Part shown: piece after piece, positions 1 to 8,004 of the stretch
Layout of the letters: every line of letters starts with the position of its first letter
Numbering within the stretch: position 1 is the stretch's first letter
Source: Blastopirellula marina
GTDB taxonomy: Bacteria > Planctomycetota > Planctomycetia > Pirellulales > Pirellulaceae
Assembly (NCBI RefSeq): GCF_002967715.1
Contig: NZ_PUIA01000042.1
Span: forward strand, 1-64,000
Direction of reading: 5' to 3'
Length of the DNA stretch: 64,000 bases
Position numbers and translations under genes: made by a program
The notes under the pieces: model-generated
Told to the model about the DNA's origin: nothing
The model's input: only the letters and a program-made list of their open reading frames with translations
Database searches by the model: none

Positions 1-153
1 CGCGCGCACAGGGGCAGGGGTGGAGCCCATGTTCGATGTTCGTGGATCGAAACCATCGACGCTTATTTATTTTGTGCGAATCACATTTACAAGGTGGTAA
101 TAGGCAGTAAGATGTGCGGGGTCCGGTGATGATATTCAATTAGAAAAATCGCT

Positions 154-2136
154 ATGTACATTAAGCACCTAAATATCCGTAAGTACCGACATATCGAAGG
201 CCTTGAAATTGGGCCATTCTCCGCGCCGAGGCAGTCTTCTGATCTAATCGTTTTTGCAGGGCCGAATGGGAGCGGAAAGAGCAGTGTCTTGGAATTGATT
301 TCACAGACGCTTGCAACGTCTTGGAGTCTAACATACTCGGTAAATCGGACGGCCCCCGAGTCATCTTTCGAGGTGTGTATCGGTCTGTTGCCTTCGGAGA
401 TTGAGTTGATCAAAACGATTTCGGGAGGCGGCGAAACGGAGGCTTTTGAATATCTCGATCAGCACCGCTCATACTATCGCAGCTTCAAATTTGAGGGTGG
501 TGAGTATGACAAGAATCAAGTTCTTCATAATAAGATTCACAACCTTGTTACGAAGTCACTGAAGGGAGATTACTATCGACCTTTGGGGTTTTACCTTGGT
601 CCTGAGCGGTCGTTTAAAAAGGAAAACTACGACTACGCTAAGAAGTTATTTCAATATCAGCAGTACATTCAGCCTTCATACGTGAGCCGGTTTGCCTTTC
701 AGAGAGAAGCGGATCAATTCGCTGACATGCTGGATTTTCTCATTGCTTGGCGCCATGACTACATTCTACAACTAGGGGCTTATTCAGAGGCCCAACGAAA
801 TGCGAACGTGAGTGAGGATGAGTTGCCACCGTATCCGGAGGATACATACGGCAATGTTCTTTCAAAAGTGTTTCCGAACTACAGCTTCGTCCGAAAGCCC
901 GAGAGCGCGCCGAGTGATCTATTCATTCGCATTCCTTCAGGTGAGACGATTCCGTTTTCTGACCTTTCCTCTGGCGAAAAGCAAGTGTTTTTCACTTTGT
1001 GTTTCTTTGAGCGGCACAATGTTGAAGATGCCATCATTATGATTGATGAGCCAGAGTTACATTTGCATCCAAGTCTTGCGAGGGTTCTCTTGCGTACGAT
1101 GCAGCAGTTGAAATCAGGGAATCAGATTTGGCTGGCAACTCAAAGCGCTGATGTTATTGATGAGGCTGGAAGAGATCGCGTCTGGTTCATTCAACGAGAA
1201 AATAAGACGAAGAAAGCGGAGATAATACGCGGAACAGATGAGGAGCCAGCGCTCTCGTGCTTAAGGGATTTCTTCGGTTACTCTGGCTACATTGGACTTG
1301 CTAAGGCAATGATCTTCACGGAAGGACATAATTCGAGCGCGGATCGAAAGATGTTCTCGCGATTGTTTCCCCAACACAGTAAGGAAATTAAATTTATTCC
1401 TGCAAGTGGATGTTCAGAGATTGAACGCATAAATCGATCGGTCTTGAGTCTGTTGGAAGCGGATGTCGCGTTCTGCAAGTTCTTTCTAATTCGAGATCGT
1501 GATTATATGCCAGATGAAATGGTTAGAGCGATTGAGGCAAGGAGCGGCGATAAAATACACGTACTCAAGAGGCATGAGATTGAAAACTACCTGCTCGACG
1601 ATGACATTATTTCAGTTGTGCTTGAAGAGTTGTTTCATCAGCAGTTGTCACCAGATCAAGTAGGTGATGAGCTGAAGGCAATTGCTTGTAAGATGGCAGG
1701 AGACGTCTTGCGTGACATGGTTAGTTTTCGACTCAACTACAAATTTCGCCCCGAAGATTTTACGGTTGCAAAATTGTTTAAAGAGGCTGTTTCGTTTGAT
1801 CCATTGAGCAACAGTTGGAATGGCAAAGATGCTGAGTTAAAGACCGCGCTAAGCGGAAAGGCAGGCGATGCCGTCTCGGAACTAAATCAGCGTTTGTCGG
1901 GTCACGATTTTGATGATTTATACGAGTCGTGTCGTGAAGAAATTCGGACATCGCTGGTTTCTGGGAATTGGAACACTTTGTTTCCTGGTAAAGAATTGCT
2001 TAGGAACTTCGCCAAAAAACTCAGCATTGGGCAGTCGCCTTATCTTGAAAATGCAATTATCAAAGAGATGTCAATTCGATCGGAAAAAATTCCGACGGAA
2101 TTAAGCGAGCTGATTGAGAAGTTTATCAAAGATTAA
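154..2136 (+). CDS. AAA ATPase-DUF4435 fusion (OLD/PARIS-like putative defence protein)
   Basis: 660 aa. The N-terminal half is an SMC/ABC-type ATPase: Walker A GPNGSGKSS at residues 36-44, an ABC signature LSSGEKQ near 271-277, Walker B IIMIDEPELHLHP at 294-306 and an H-loop-like TQS at 329-331. The C-terminal part looks like DUF4435, a TOPRIM-like fold: a conserved Glu in FTEGHN (E390), a DRD triad at 448-450 and the EIENYLL motif at 475-481. ATPase plus DUF4435/TOPRIM is the layout of OLD nucleases and of PARIS (AriA + AriB, sometimes fused), which respond to phage anti-restriction proteins. The role as a single-polypeptide anti-phage effector is inference. The gene is visibly AT-richer than the rest of the window and is followed closely by two small genes. 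The ATG is preceded by only a weak ribosome binding site. Confidence 0.8.
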   Translation: MYIKHLNIRKYRHIEGLEIGPFSAPRQSSDLIVFAGPNGSGKSSVLELISQTLATSWSLTYSVNRTAPESSFEVCIGLLPSEIELIKTISGGGETEAFEYLDQHRSYYRSFKFEGGEYDKNQVLHNKIHNLVTKSLKGDYYRPLGFYLGPERSFKKENYDYAKKLFQYQQYIQPSYVSRFAFQREADQFADMLDFLIAWRHDYILQLGAYSEAQRNANVSEDELPPYPEDTYGNVLSKVFPNYSFVRKPESAPSDLFIRIPSGETIPFSDLSSGEKQVFFTLCFFERHNVEDAIIMIDEPELHLHPSLARVLLRTMQQLKSGNQIWLATQSADVIDEAGRDRVWFIQRENKTKKAEIIRGTDEEPALSCLRDFFGYSGYIGLAKAMIFTEGHNSSADRKMFSRLFPQHSKEIKFIPASGCSEIERINRSVLSLLEADVAFCKFFLIRDRDYMPDEMVRAIEARSGDKIHVLKRHEIENYLLDDDIISVVLEELFHQQLSPDQVGDELKAIACKMAGDVLRDMVSFRLNYKFRPEDFTVAKLFKEAVSFDPLSNSWNGKDAELKTALSGKAGDAVSELNQRLSGHDFDDLYESCREEIRTSLVSGNWNTLFPGKELLRNFAKKLSIGQSPYLENAIIKEMSIRSEKIPTELSELIEKFIKD

Positions 2137-2172
2137 GCGACCGTTAGAGTCTTGTTTTAAGTGAGGTTATTG

Positions 2173-2331
2173 ATGTCGACAAACGATAGTAGTCCCGATC
2201 CTTGCTGTCCTAAGTGCGGTAAGAAGGAATTCTCCGCTATGACAAAAACGTTTCTTGGAACGAAATTGGTTATGATCTATTGCAAATCTTGTGGTGCGGT
2301 TCTCGGATTTGCCAACAAGAAAGAGAAGTAA
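2173..2331 (+). CDS. 52-aa zinc-ribbon protein
   Basis: A short gene 36 bp after the AAA-DUF4435 gene, starting with ATG after a GAGGT ribosome binding site (2163-2167, spacing 5). The protein has two CxxC-type knuckles, CCPKCG near residues 11-16 and CKSCG near 37-41, and little else, so it is a minimal zinc ribbon. Same strand, close spacing and similar AT-rich composition suggest co-transcription with the ATPase gene. It could be a regulator, a nucleic-acid-binding accessory factor or a sensor for that system; nothing in the sequence decides between these. Confidence 0.6.
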   Translation: MSTNDSSPDPCCPKCGKKEFSAMTKTFLGTKLVMIYCKSCGAVLGFANKKEK

Positions 2332-2441
2332 ACAGCAAGAGTTGGAATTCCCCAATTCAGTCGTTGGGGCAAAGTAAAAGTGTCTTATTTGGTCGTGCAT
2401 ATCTGCCACGACCAGAGTTTTAGCGATCGAGGTTTTAGGCG

Positions 2442-2654
2442 ATGAGCGATGGAAACGGGAAAGAAGGTGATCGTATTGATTGGGAACTGGTAATCGGAGA
2501 GCTTAGAGATCGAATTGCGGAACTCTTAAATTCTGACGATGCGTACGAACAGTATCGTGCGAAGGAGTCGAAGAAGATTCTAGGACTCTTGCTGGCCTCC
2601 TACAGAGCGCGCTGGGATGATGACTACCCGATCCAAGAGGAAACAAGCGAATAG
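2442..2654 (+). CDS. 70-aa hypothetical protein
   Basis: A small acidic protein, largely helical by composition, with no recognised domain. It contains a WELVIGELRDRIAELL segment that could form an amphipathic helix and ends in a charged tail. It lies 110 bp downstream of the zinc-ribbon gene on the same strand, in the same AT-rich block, and is the last gene before the iteron array and the tRNA scar. It may belong to the same island cassette as the AAA-DUF4435 gene. No function can be assigned. Confidence 0.5.
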   Translation: MSDGNGKEGDRIDWELVIGELRDRIAELLNSDDAYEQYRAKESKKILGLLLASYRARWDDDYPIQEETSE

Positions 2655-2738
2655 GGGCGACTGGTGACAACTCAATCTGCCTTAACTGACAATGTTTCCA
2701 TGGTCCTAAGATGAAAACAACTTGAATTCATTCTTCCA

Positions 2739-2782
2739 AGGGGTACAAAAGGGGTAGAGCGGGGGTAGAAAAGGGGTAAAGA
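2739..2782 (+). repeat. Four tandem 11-bp direct repeats (iterons)
   Basis: Four consecutive units read AGGGGTACAAA, AGGGGTAGAGC, GGGGGTAGAAA and AGGGGTAAAGA. The GGGGTA cores start at 2740, 2751, 2762 and 2773, a strict 11-bp period, so all lie on one face of the helix. They lie about 85 bp upstream of the tRNA-Leu fragment. This placement fits arm-type integrase or excisionase binding sites of an integrative element, but a replication iteron or repressor operator array would look the same. Confidence 0.7.
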
Positions 2783-2866
2783 CTCCGCCTGATGGTGAGC
2801 GAAAATCGCTTTAAAGCGTTGCTCTTAAAGAAGTTGCAATCTTTCTCCCAGAAGGGGCACTATTGC

Positions 2867-2918
2867 TTCAAAATCCAGTTCCCGCAAGGGAGTGGGGGTT
2901 CGATTCCCCCCTCTGGTA
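2867..2918 (+). other. 3' half of tRNA-Leu(CAA): probable att site
   Basis: The stretch reads like a class II tRNA from the anticodon loop onward: loop TTCAAAA (anticodon CAA), the 3' anticodon strand TCCAG, a long variable arm with stem TCCC/GGGA, a T arm GGGGG-TTCGATT-CCCCC, the acceptor strand CTCTGGT and discriminator A, then a T-rich tail. The 5' half is not there: the bases before the loop (ATTGC) cannot pair with TCCAG, and no D arm is visible. This is the classic footprint of tyrosine-recombinase integration into a tRNA gene. The intact tRNA-Leu should lie to the left, outside the window. Confidence 0.75.
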
Positions 2919-3058
2919 CTTTTTCTAACTAGTGTTCTTTGCTAGACTTACGGTTCTACCCCTTATGGGACGAACTTCTCTCGCGATGTAAGTGTCACCC
3001 AAAGTGTCACCTCAGTCAAGGTTTAGTTTATTACGGTCCTACAGAACTGGCCCAGCTA

Positions 3059-3709
3059 ATGACTTCAACATACAAGCCTCCGCGTTACTACGAAAAATCA
3101 TTCAACTGCCCACACTGTCAGGTCCTGGCCCAACAGGAATGGGGAGCAGTAAAAATGGAAGTTAACGTAGGCCGTGGCCTTTCGCAGTACGATCTTGCTG
3201 GTTTCGCCGTCTCGTTTTGCTTCCATTGCAGCGAACCAGCTTTTTGGTACAACTCCAACGTCATCTTCCCTGACATTAGCACAGCGGAACTTCCCAACGG
3301 CGACCTTCCCGATGACATTCGAGAGGATTTTGACGAGGCCCGTTCCATCCTTGGGCGGTCACCGCGCGGCGCTGCGGCCTTGCTTCGTTTAGCGATCCAG
3401 AAGCTATGTATTCACCTAGGTCAACCAGGAAAAAACATCAACGACGATATTAAAGCACTCGTTGCAAATGGGCTTTCCCCTTCGGTTCAAATGGCACTAG
3501 ATAGCGTCCGAGTAATCGGAAATGATGCGGTTCACCCAGGCACGATCGATCTTCGTGATAACCGCGATACGGCCACGACCCTATTTCGGCTCGTCAATTT
3601 CGTCGCCGCTAAAATGATTTCTGAGCCCAAAGAGGTTTCCGACATTTTTACCAGCCTCCCGCAATCGAAACGAGATGCTATTACGAAGAGGGACGCTCCT
3701 CCGACGTAA
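3059..3709 (+). CDS. DUF4145 domain-containing protein
   Basis: 216 aa from the ATG chosen here. A TTG at 2939 would add 40 residues, but the N-terminus from 3059 (MTSTYKPP.., then a FNCPHC knuckle) matches how DUF4145 proteins usually begin. A second CxxC (CFHC) would complete a zinc ribbon. The C-terminal half carries the DUF4145 core around GRSPRGAAALLRLAIQKL and VRVIGNDAVHPG. DUF4145 is often found fused to or beside restriction and other defence proteins, but its biochemical role is not established. It converges on the integrase gene and overlaps its 3' end by 29 bp. Confidence 0.75.
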   Translation: MTSTYKPPRYYEKSFNCPHCQVLAQQEWGAVKMEVNVGRGLSQYDLAGFAVSFCFHCSEPAFWYNSNVIFPDISTAELPNGDLPDDIREDFDEARSILGRSPRGAAALLRLAIQKLCIHLGQPGKNINDDIKALVANGLSPSVQMALDSVRVIGNDAVHPGTIDLRDNRDTATTLFRLVNFVAAKMISEPKEVSDIFTSLPQSKRDAITKRDAPPT

Positions 3710-4499
3710 CCCTGTGCCCCCAAATCACTCTCGCAGTTCTCATTGCATCGGCCCCTACATAGAACTTCAATGTTGTTTCGATCGATTCGTGTCGCATTAA
3801 CTCCATAAGCTGTTGGGGCAATATTCTTTGTGCCCAACGCTCGCCAAATGACCGTCTCAGGTCATGAAGCCCTGCATATCTCTTGGTTCCGGTTTCTGGA
3901 TCGGTTTCTACCACGATCCCTGCTGCTTTTCCGATCAATGTTCCACGCTTCGAAAAGTGTGTCCTTTGCCGTTCGATGCTGATTCCTGCTGGCTCAAAGA
4001 TTCTTCCGCTTCGGTCTTCGATAGGTGTTCGCTCAAGGAACTTGGCAAACTCAGGGGCCATTGCCAGAATGCGATCCCATTTTCCCTTCTCAAACTCCGC
4101 CAGGATCCGAAACATCGGATATTCCCCGCTGAAATCAACGGACAAGCGGTCGCGGCGATCCCAGTAGAGGTTGATGGCTTCGCTGACCCTGAGGCCAGAC
4201 CACCACAGTCCCTCAAGAAAATACTTCCATCCTTCTGCCAGGTCATCGCCCACCACCTCTGGCACAGCGTCTAGCATTCGCTGAAATTCCTCGTCTGTTA
4301 GAGGACGCCCGCGCATGAGCTTTGCCCCTTTCAGTTGCTTGAGGATCTTGATCTTAGGAACGCGATTAATGAGCCCGACGTCCTTGCCCCAGTTCAACAC
4401 CGACTTGAGGTGGCGAAGGTGACGGGCCACGGTAGCAGGGCGAGCATTGTTTTTGATCAGCTGGGCCTGGAAGTAGCTGATTCTAGATGCGGTATCCAT
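3681..4499 (-). CDS. Tyrosine recombinase/integrase, probably N-terminally truncated
   Basis: 272 aa with the full catalytic set: Arg in SGLRVSEA (R104), HDLRR (H212, R215), RHES (H237) and Tyr in LKFYVG (Y247). The start falls inside the SAM-like core-binding domain (ARPATVARHLRHLKS). Integrases of this planctomycete type are usually longer, with about 100 residues ahead of this point. Upstream the frame is open for only about 19 codons before a TAG at 4557-4559, so the N-terminal arm-binding part is missing. It lies near the tRNA scar but points toward it. Likely a decayed or remnant integrase rather than an active one. Confidence 0.8.
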   Translation of the reverse strand: MDTASRISYFQAQLIKNNARPATVARHLRHLKSVLNWGKDVGLINRVPKIKILKQLKGAKLMRGRPLTDEEFQRMLDAVPEVVGDDLAEGWKYFLEGLWWSGLRVSEAINLYWDRRDRLSVDFSGEYPMFRILAEFEKGKWDRILAMAPEFAKFLERTPIEDRSGRIFEPAGISIERQRTHFSKRGTLIGKAAGIVVETDPETGTKRYAGLHDLRRSFGERWAQRILPQQLMELMRHESIETTLKFYVGADAMRTARVIWGHRVTSEERPSS

Positions 4500-4645
4500 G
4501 CGGGGCTCGGGGATAAGAGGATTGGTTACAGTGCCCTGGCTTGAATCCGTTGGTAGCTACGAAGCATCCTCGGCAACTAACGAGTCGTCGGCAATGTGTT
4601 GAAAGATCGAGCCCATCCGTTTTTTAAGTGGCTAGATCAGTGGGT

Positions 4646-5005
4646 TCAATTCACATTCCTATCGTAAACGACGTAGTCCTTGTCGGTATCCCAAACAGTA
4701 ACGACGTTTTCGATGGTGTATTCCATATTTACCGGGTAAGCAGGTTCGGTGGATGTCCAATAAACACCAGGCGTCTTTAGCTTGCCATCGGCATTCGCTT
4801 GCAAACGTTTGTTGGATTCGTTGACGCAGTCGTCGAATGCAACCACCAAAGGCTCGGTTTCACGAAGGCCTTCGCGGTCAGCGATACTGAAACCCAAGTC
4901 AACATTGTCGAGTGCGTATTTGTCACCGTCGTCGAATGTCAAAACCAACGGCGCGTTGCGTTTCTGAGCTTGGAGCAGGAAGTCGTACAGTTTGGCGGAG
5001 TCCAT
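4646..5005 (-). CDS. Hypothetical protein, 119 aa
   Basis: A soluble, acidic protein without signal peptide or membrane segment and with no domain I recognise. It is rich in Asp, Tyr and Val (for example LVLTFDDGDKYAL and DTDKDYVVYDRNVN), suggesting a small beta-rich fold. It lies downstream of another unknown small gene on the same strand (start 5509), separated by 96 bp that hold a GC-rich imperfect palindrome. It may belong to the variable flank of the tRNA-Leu island. No function assigned. Confidence 0.55.
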   Translation of the reverse strand: MDSAKLYDFLLQAQKRNAPLVLTFDDGDKYALDNVDLGFSIADREGLRETEPLVVAFDDCVNESNKRLQANADGKLKTPGVYWTSTEPAYPVNMEYTIENVVTVWDTDKDYVVYDRNVN

Positions 5006-5101
5006 CGTTCAATCCATGGGAAGCTAGCCAAGTGTATGCCTGGTTCATCATTGTTGATGTTGCGAAGTAGCGTAGGCAGGGGCGAAACCCAGCCTGAGAA
5101 G

Positions 5102-5509
5102 CTACAGGCAGTTCCATAGATAGAGATTCTGCTTGTCTTCTATTGCCTTCCTCGACAGTTTCGCCAGGGCGGCGAGTAGATCGGTCAGGTCCTTGTCGTT
5201 GTCGTATGGTGCGTCTTCCGTCTCTTTCCATGCCTTCAAGATTTCGACATGATTGTCCGGCTCGATTGATGCGGCAGCTTGGACGAACTTCTCTGGAATC
5301 AGAAAGGTAATTTGGCTGAAGTCATCATTCATTACAACAGGCTCAAAGCTGGGAGATTTCTCACCGGTCAGAATCGTATAGATTGGTTTGATGCTTGTAT
5401 CCATTACACGGTAGAACTCTGCTCGATGGTCCGCCGGACTACCTTCGAGCCCATCATTTCTTTGGGCTTCATCGTCTGTTCCGATGAAGAAATAGGATGC
5501 GATACTCAT
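5102..5509 (-). CDS. Hypothetical protein, 135 aa
   Basis: Start placed at the ATG at 5509 (MSIASYFFIG..). An upstream in-frame ATG at 5536 adds nine residues that look non-conserved. The protein is soluble, with a stretch MDTSIKPIYTILTGE and a C-terminal LYLWNCL. Its size and acidic character resemble small immunity-like or DUF1877-like proteins, but this is only an impression. It is upstream of the 119-aa gene on the same strand, so the two may form an operon. Confidence 0.5.
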   Translation of the reverse strand: MSIASYFFIGTDDEAQRNDGLEGSPADHRAEFYRVMDTSIKPIYTILTGEKSPSFEPVVMNDDFSQITFLIPEKFVQAAASIEPDNHVEILKAWKETEDAPYDNDKDLTDLLAALAKLSRKAIEDKQNLYLWNCL

Positions 5510-5566
5510 TTGTGCTTTCCTTATTCTCGAAGCCAACTTCGTACGAAGTATCTTTGTATAGGTAGC

Positions 5567-5723
5567 GTAGGCTGGGTCGAGACCCAGCGGCGATGAATCG
5601 GCAGCTTATCCTTTCATCCGCTAATCCTAAATGGAGGTATCTTCGACGTGTTGTTTGACAGACTTGATTTGCCGGTGATGTTCTTTTCGCGGATAGATAC
5701 TGCTGGGTCTCGACCCAGCCTAC
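5567..5723. repeat. Inverted pair of palindromic repeats
   Basis: The unit GTAG + GCTGGGTCGAGACCCAGC at 5567-5588 recurs in reverse complement at 5702-5723. Each copy is itself a palindrome (GCTGGGT..ACCCAGC). The two copies bracket 113 bp without a convincing gene. A degraded relative, with CAGGGGCGAAACCCAG in the middle, lies at about 5067-5105 between the two hypothetical genes. The architecture resembles REP/BIME elements mobilised by a RAYT-type transposase acting in trans. Confidence 0.6.
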
Positions 5724-5745
5724 GGGCTTCGCGACGCCGCCGGCG

Positions 5746-6087
5746 TCAAGACTCCGGATCAAACCCAAACACCCGCAGTTCTTGATCGCACCGACAAGCT
5801 CTCGCCAGACGGGCAGCCCAGGCGATGGCTTCTTCTCGGGTGGGTACTTCGAATACCGCGAAGCCGCCGTTGATCGGTGGGGCCCAGGGGTAGCCTCCCT
5901 GGGCGGTGGTGCCGTCGGCCGATACCAGCACCGGTGGGACCGACTCGTCGATGCCTCCGCCGAAGACGTAGACGCCTGCTTCCTTCGCCTGGCGGATCGC
6001 GGCGTGGGAGTCTTCGCTAACGGCCTCCATCTCGTTGGCCGGAACCTGCATGGCAGCGCTGGGGAAGGAGATGAGGTACTTGGTCAT
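5746..6087 (-). CDS. YCII-related domain protein
   Basis: 113 aa, starting at the ATG at 6087, which has an AAGAAG ribosome binding site just upstream; a longer frame to 6222 has no conserved content. The sequence MTKYLISFPSAAM.. followed by VYVFGGGIDE, GGYPWAPPINGGFAVFEVPTREEAIAWAARLA fits the YCII/DGPF-like ferredoxin-fold family, small dimeric proteins often near ECF sigma factors. Its biochemical activity is generally unknown. No sigma factor is adjacent here. It is divergent from the porin gene. Confidence 0.7.
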   Translation of the reverse strand: MTKYLISFPSAAMQVPANEMEAVSEDSHAAIRQAKEAGVYVFGGGIDESVPPVLVSADGTTAQGGYPWAPPINGGFAVFEVPTREEAIAWAARLARACRCDQELRVFGFDPES

Positions 6088-6317
6088 GATCTTCTTTCGG
6101 TAAGGTGTTTGCGCTTCGCGGTACGTTCGGTGACGCACTTGGCTTTCAGGAAGCTCGGCGGCCTGGCTGACTTGCCGCTGGCAGCGGCAAGTACCTGCGA
6201 CATTCCCGTTTGTCTCCCCCATTCTGACTGAAGTCGTCGTTACAATCGATACGATAGAACCTTAGTTGCGTCGATATTCGTCAGCTTGCTGGGTGCTAGC
6301 TCGTTTGAGGGGAGCCG

Positions 6318-7811
6318 TTGAACTCGATCTTGAGATTTGCCGTGCTTCCGTTGTGCCTCGCCATCGCCGTGGCGTCTTGGGGGCAGGCAGAACCGGTCTC
6401 GGATGGTTTGCTGCTTCTGCCTGACCCGGCTGGTCCTGCTTACGTTGCACCTTCGTTGCCACCTCAGGCCGATTGGCCGATTCCTTCGTCAATCGCTTGC
6501 GGATCCGAGTTTCTCTCGGCAGAAGCCTGCGGAAACGCCGGCCCGCCGCCACTTAGATTGCCGCTCGAGGCCGACGTGCCGTGGACGCCGGAGTGCGACG
6601 ATAGCGATCCGCCGAAGTCTTTTAAGCTCAACTATTACGTCGACTACGATCGCGGGATTGTCCTGCGCCCTTTCGATCCAAAAGCCCATCCGTTTGAACT
6701 GAAGGTGAACGGCTGGGTTCAGTTTCGACACCACGCGTTTGCCCGCAATGCGACCACGTGGACCGACAACGCCGGTATCACTCGCCCCATACGCAATCGC
6801 AACGCGTTCGACCTGGAACGGGGCCGCCTGATTCTGTCTGGCTTTGCTATCGACAAGCGGATGACCTACTTTCTGCAGATGGACGGAGACACCGACGGTG
6901 GTCACGTCGTCGACTTCTTCGACTACTTCTGGGGCTGGAAGTTCAGTGATCTGTTCGAGGTGCAAGTTGGCAAACGCAAAGTGCCCGGCTCGCGTCAGTG
7001 GCTCATGTCAGCCCGGCGTACGCGTTTTGCGGATCGCCCGATGGCGAACGATTTCTTCCGGCCTGATCGAACGGTCGGCGTGTGGGGCGTCGGCAACGTG
7101 GGCGAAGGGATCCATTACGAAGTGATGGTCGGCAACGGGTACAGTTCAACCAATGTTCCCATCGCCGATTCCGATCAACAGTTTACCTTTGCCGCGACGA
7201 ACTACTTCGATCCCTGGGGGGACTTCGGCGGCGAGATTGTCGACTACAATTGCACTGATGGGTCGCTCATTCGCTTTGGCCATTCGTTCGTTTACTCGCC
7301 CAACAGTGGCGATACGCTCGGAGTTCCCCTGGGCGAGGCCGACTTCATTCGGCTTTCCGACGGCACGCGTCTGACCGAGACCGGGGCCATCGCACCAGGC
7401 GTGATCGTTTCCAGCTTCGACGTCGTTCTGTACGGGCTCGATTTCGCTTGGAAGTCGCACGGTTGGAGCTTCGATGCCGAGGTCTTCCTGCGTTGGATCA
7501 ACCAGATGGAAGGGAACGGAGCCCTGCCGGTCACGTCGCTGTTTCAGCACGGTTACTATGCCGAAGGGGGACGCTTTCTGATCGCGAAAAAGCTCGACGT
7601 CAACCTGCGCTACTCTCACGTCAGCGGCGAGTACGGCGATGCCTCGGAATACGCCGCCGGCATGAACTGGTATCCCACCGAGACCAGCAAGCTGAAGATC
7701 ACGTTTGACGTGACCGCGCTCGACGGTAGCCCGTTGTTGAACCGCTCGAGCGATATCCTGGTCGGCGACGACGGCTATCTTTTCCGCACGCAGTTCCAGG
7801 CTGAGTTCTAA
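6318..7811 (+). CDS. Phosphate-selective-type porin (OprO/OprP family)
   Basis: 497 aa. It begins with a signal peptide (MNSILRFAVLPLCLAIAVAS..) and ends in an aromatic-rich C-terminus (LFRTQFQAEF, terminal Phe), as in outer-membrane beta-barrels. The central part (DLERGRLILSGF, TYFLQMDGD, VQVGKRKVPG, DRTVGVWGVG) matches the phosphate-selective porin O/P family of Gram-negative and planctomycete outer membranes. The start codon is TTG: a strong GAGGGGAG box at 6307-6314 sits just ahead of it and no ATG lies in the signal region. The substrate may be phosphate, pyrophosphate or another anion. It is preceded by the divergent YCII gene and stands alone as a transcription unit. Confidence 0.8.
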   Translation: MNSILRFAVLPLCLAIAVASWGQAEPVSDGLLLLPDPAGPAYVAPSLPPQADWPIPSSIACGSEFLSAEACGNAGPPPLRLPLEADVPWTPECDDSDPPKSFKLNYYVDYDRGIVLRPFDPKAHPFELKVNGWVQFRHHAFARNATTWTDNAGITRPIRNRNAFDLERGRLILSGFAIDKRMTYFLQMDGDTDGGHVVDFFDYFWGWKFSDLFEVQVGKRKVPGSRQWLMSARRTRFADRPMANDFFRPDRTVGVWGVGNVGEGIHYEVMVGNGYSSTNVPIADSDQQFTFAATNYFDPWGDFGGEIVDYNCTDGSLIRFGHSFVYSPNSGDTLGVPLGEADFIRLSDGTRLTETGAIAPGVIVSSFDVVLYGLDFAWKSHGWSFDAEVFLRWINQMEGNGALPVTSLFQHGYYAEGGRFLIAKKLDVNLRYSHVSGEYGDASEYAAGMNWYPTETSKLKITFDVTALDGSPLLNRSSDILVGDDGYLFRTQFQAEF

Positions 7812-8004
7812 CGGGCCGGAAGCATTTCTCTAGTCGGCCGAGTGGGGCAGGCTTGTCCAGAGGGCGTTCTGGGGAATGTCTGGGGTATCGGTGAATCCAC
7901 CATTCTCGAGTCAAGGTCGACACTATCTGCTGAGAAAATCGCATGGTGTATAATTATTAAGAGACAAAGTTGATTTTCGTGGAACCAATCGATGGGAGAT
8001 AGCC

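Noticed and set aside
2843-2918. A complete tRNA gene
   Set aside because: The 5' acceptor strand pairs at only 5 of 7 positions with the 3' strand, there is no D arm and the anticodon 5' strand does not pair, so only the 3' half is a real tRNA match.
2860-2920. tRNA-Sec (UCA anticodon) reading of the same fragment
   Set aside because: The loop TTCAAAA is better read with anticodon CAA, and variable arm length and acceptor/discriminator fit tRNA-Leu.
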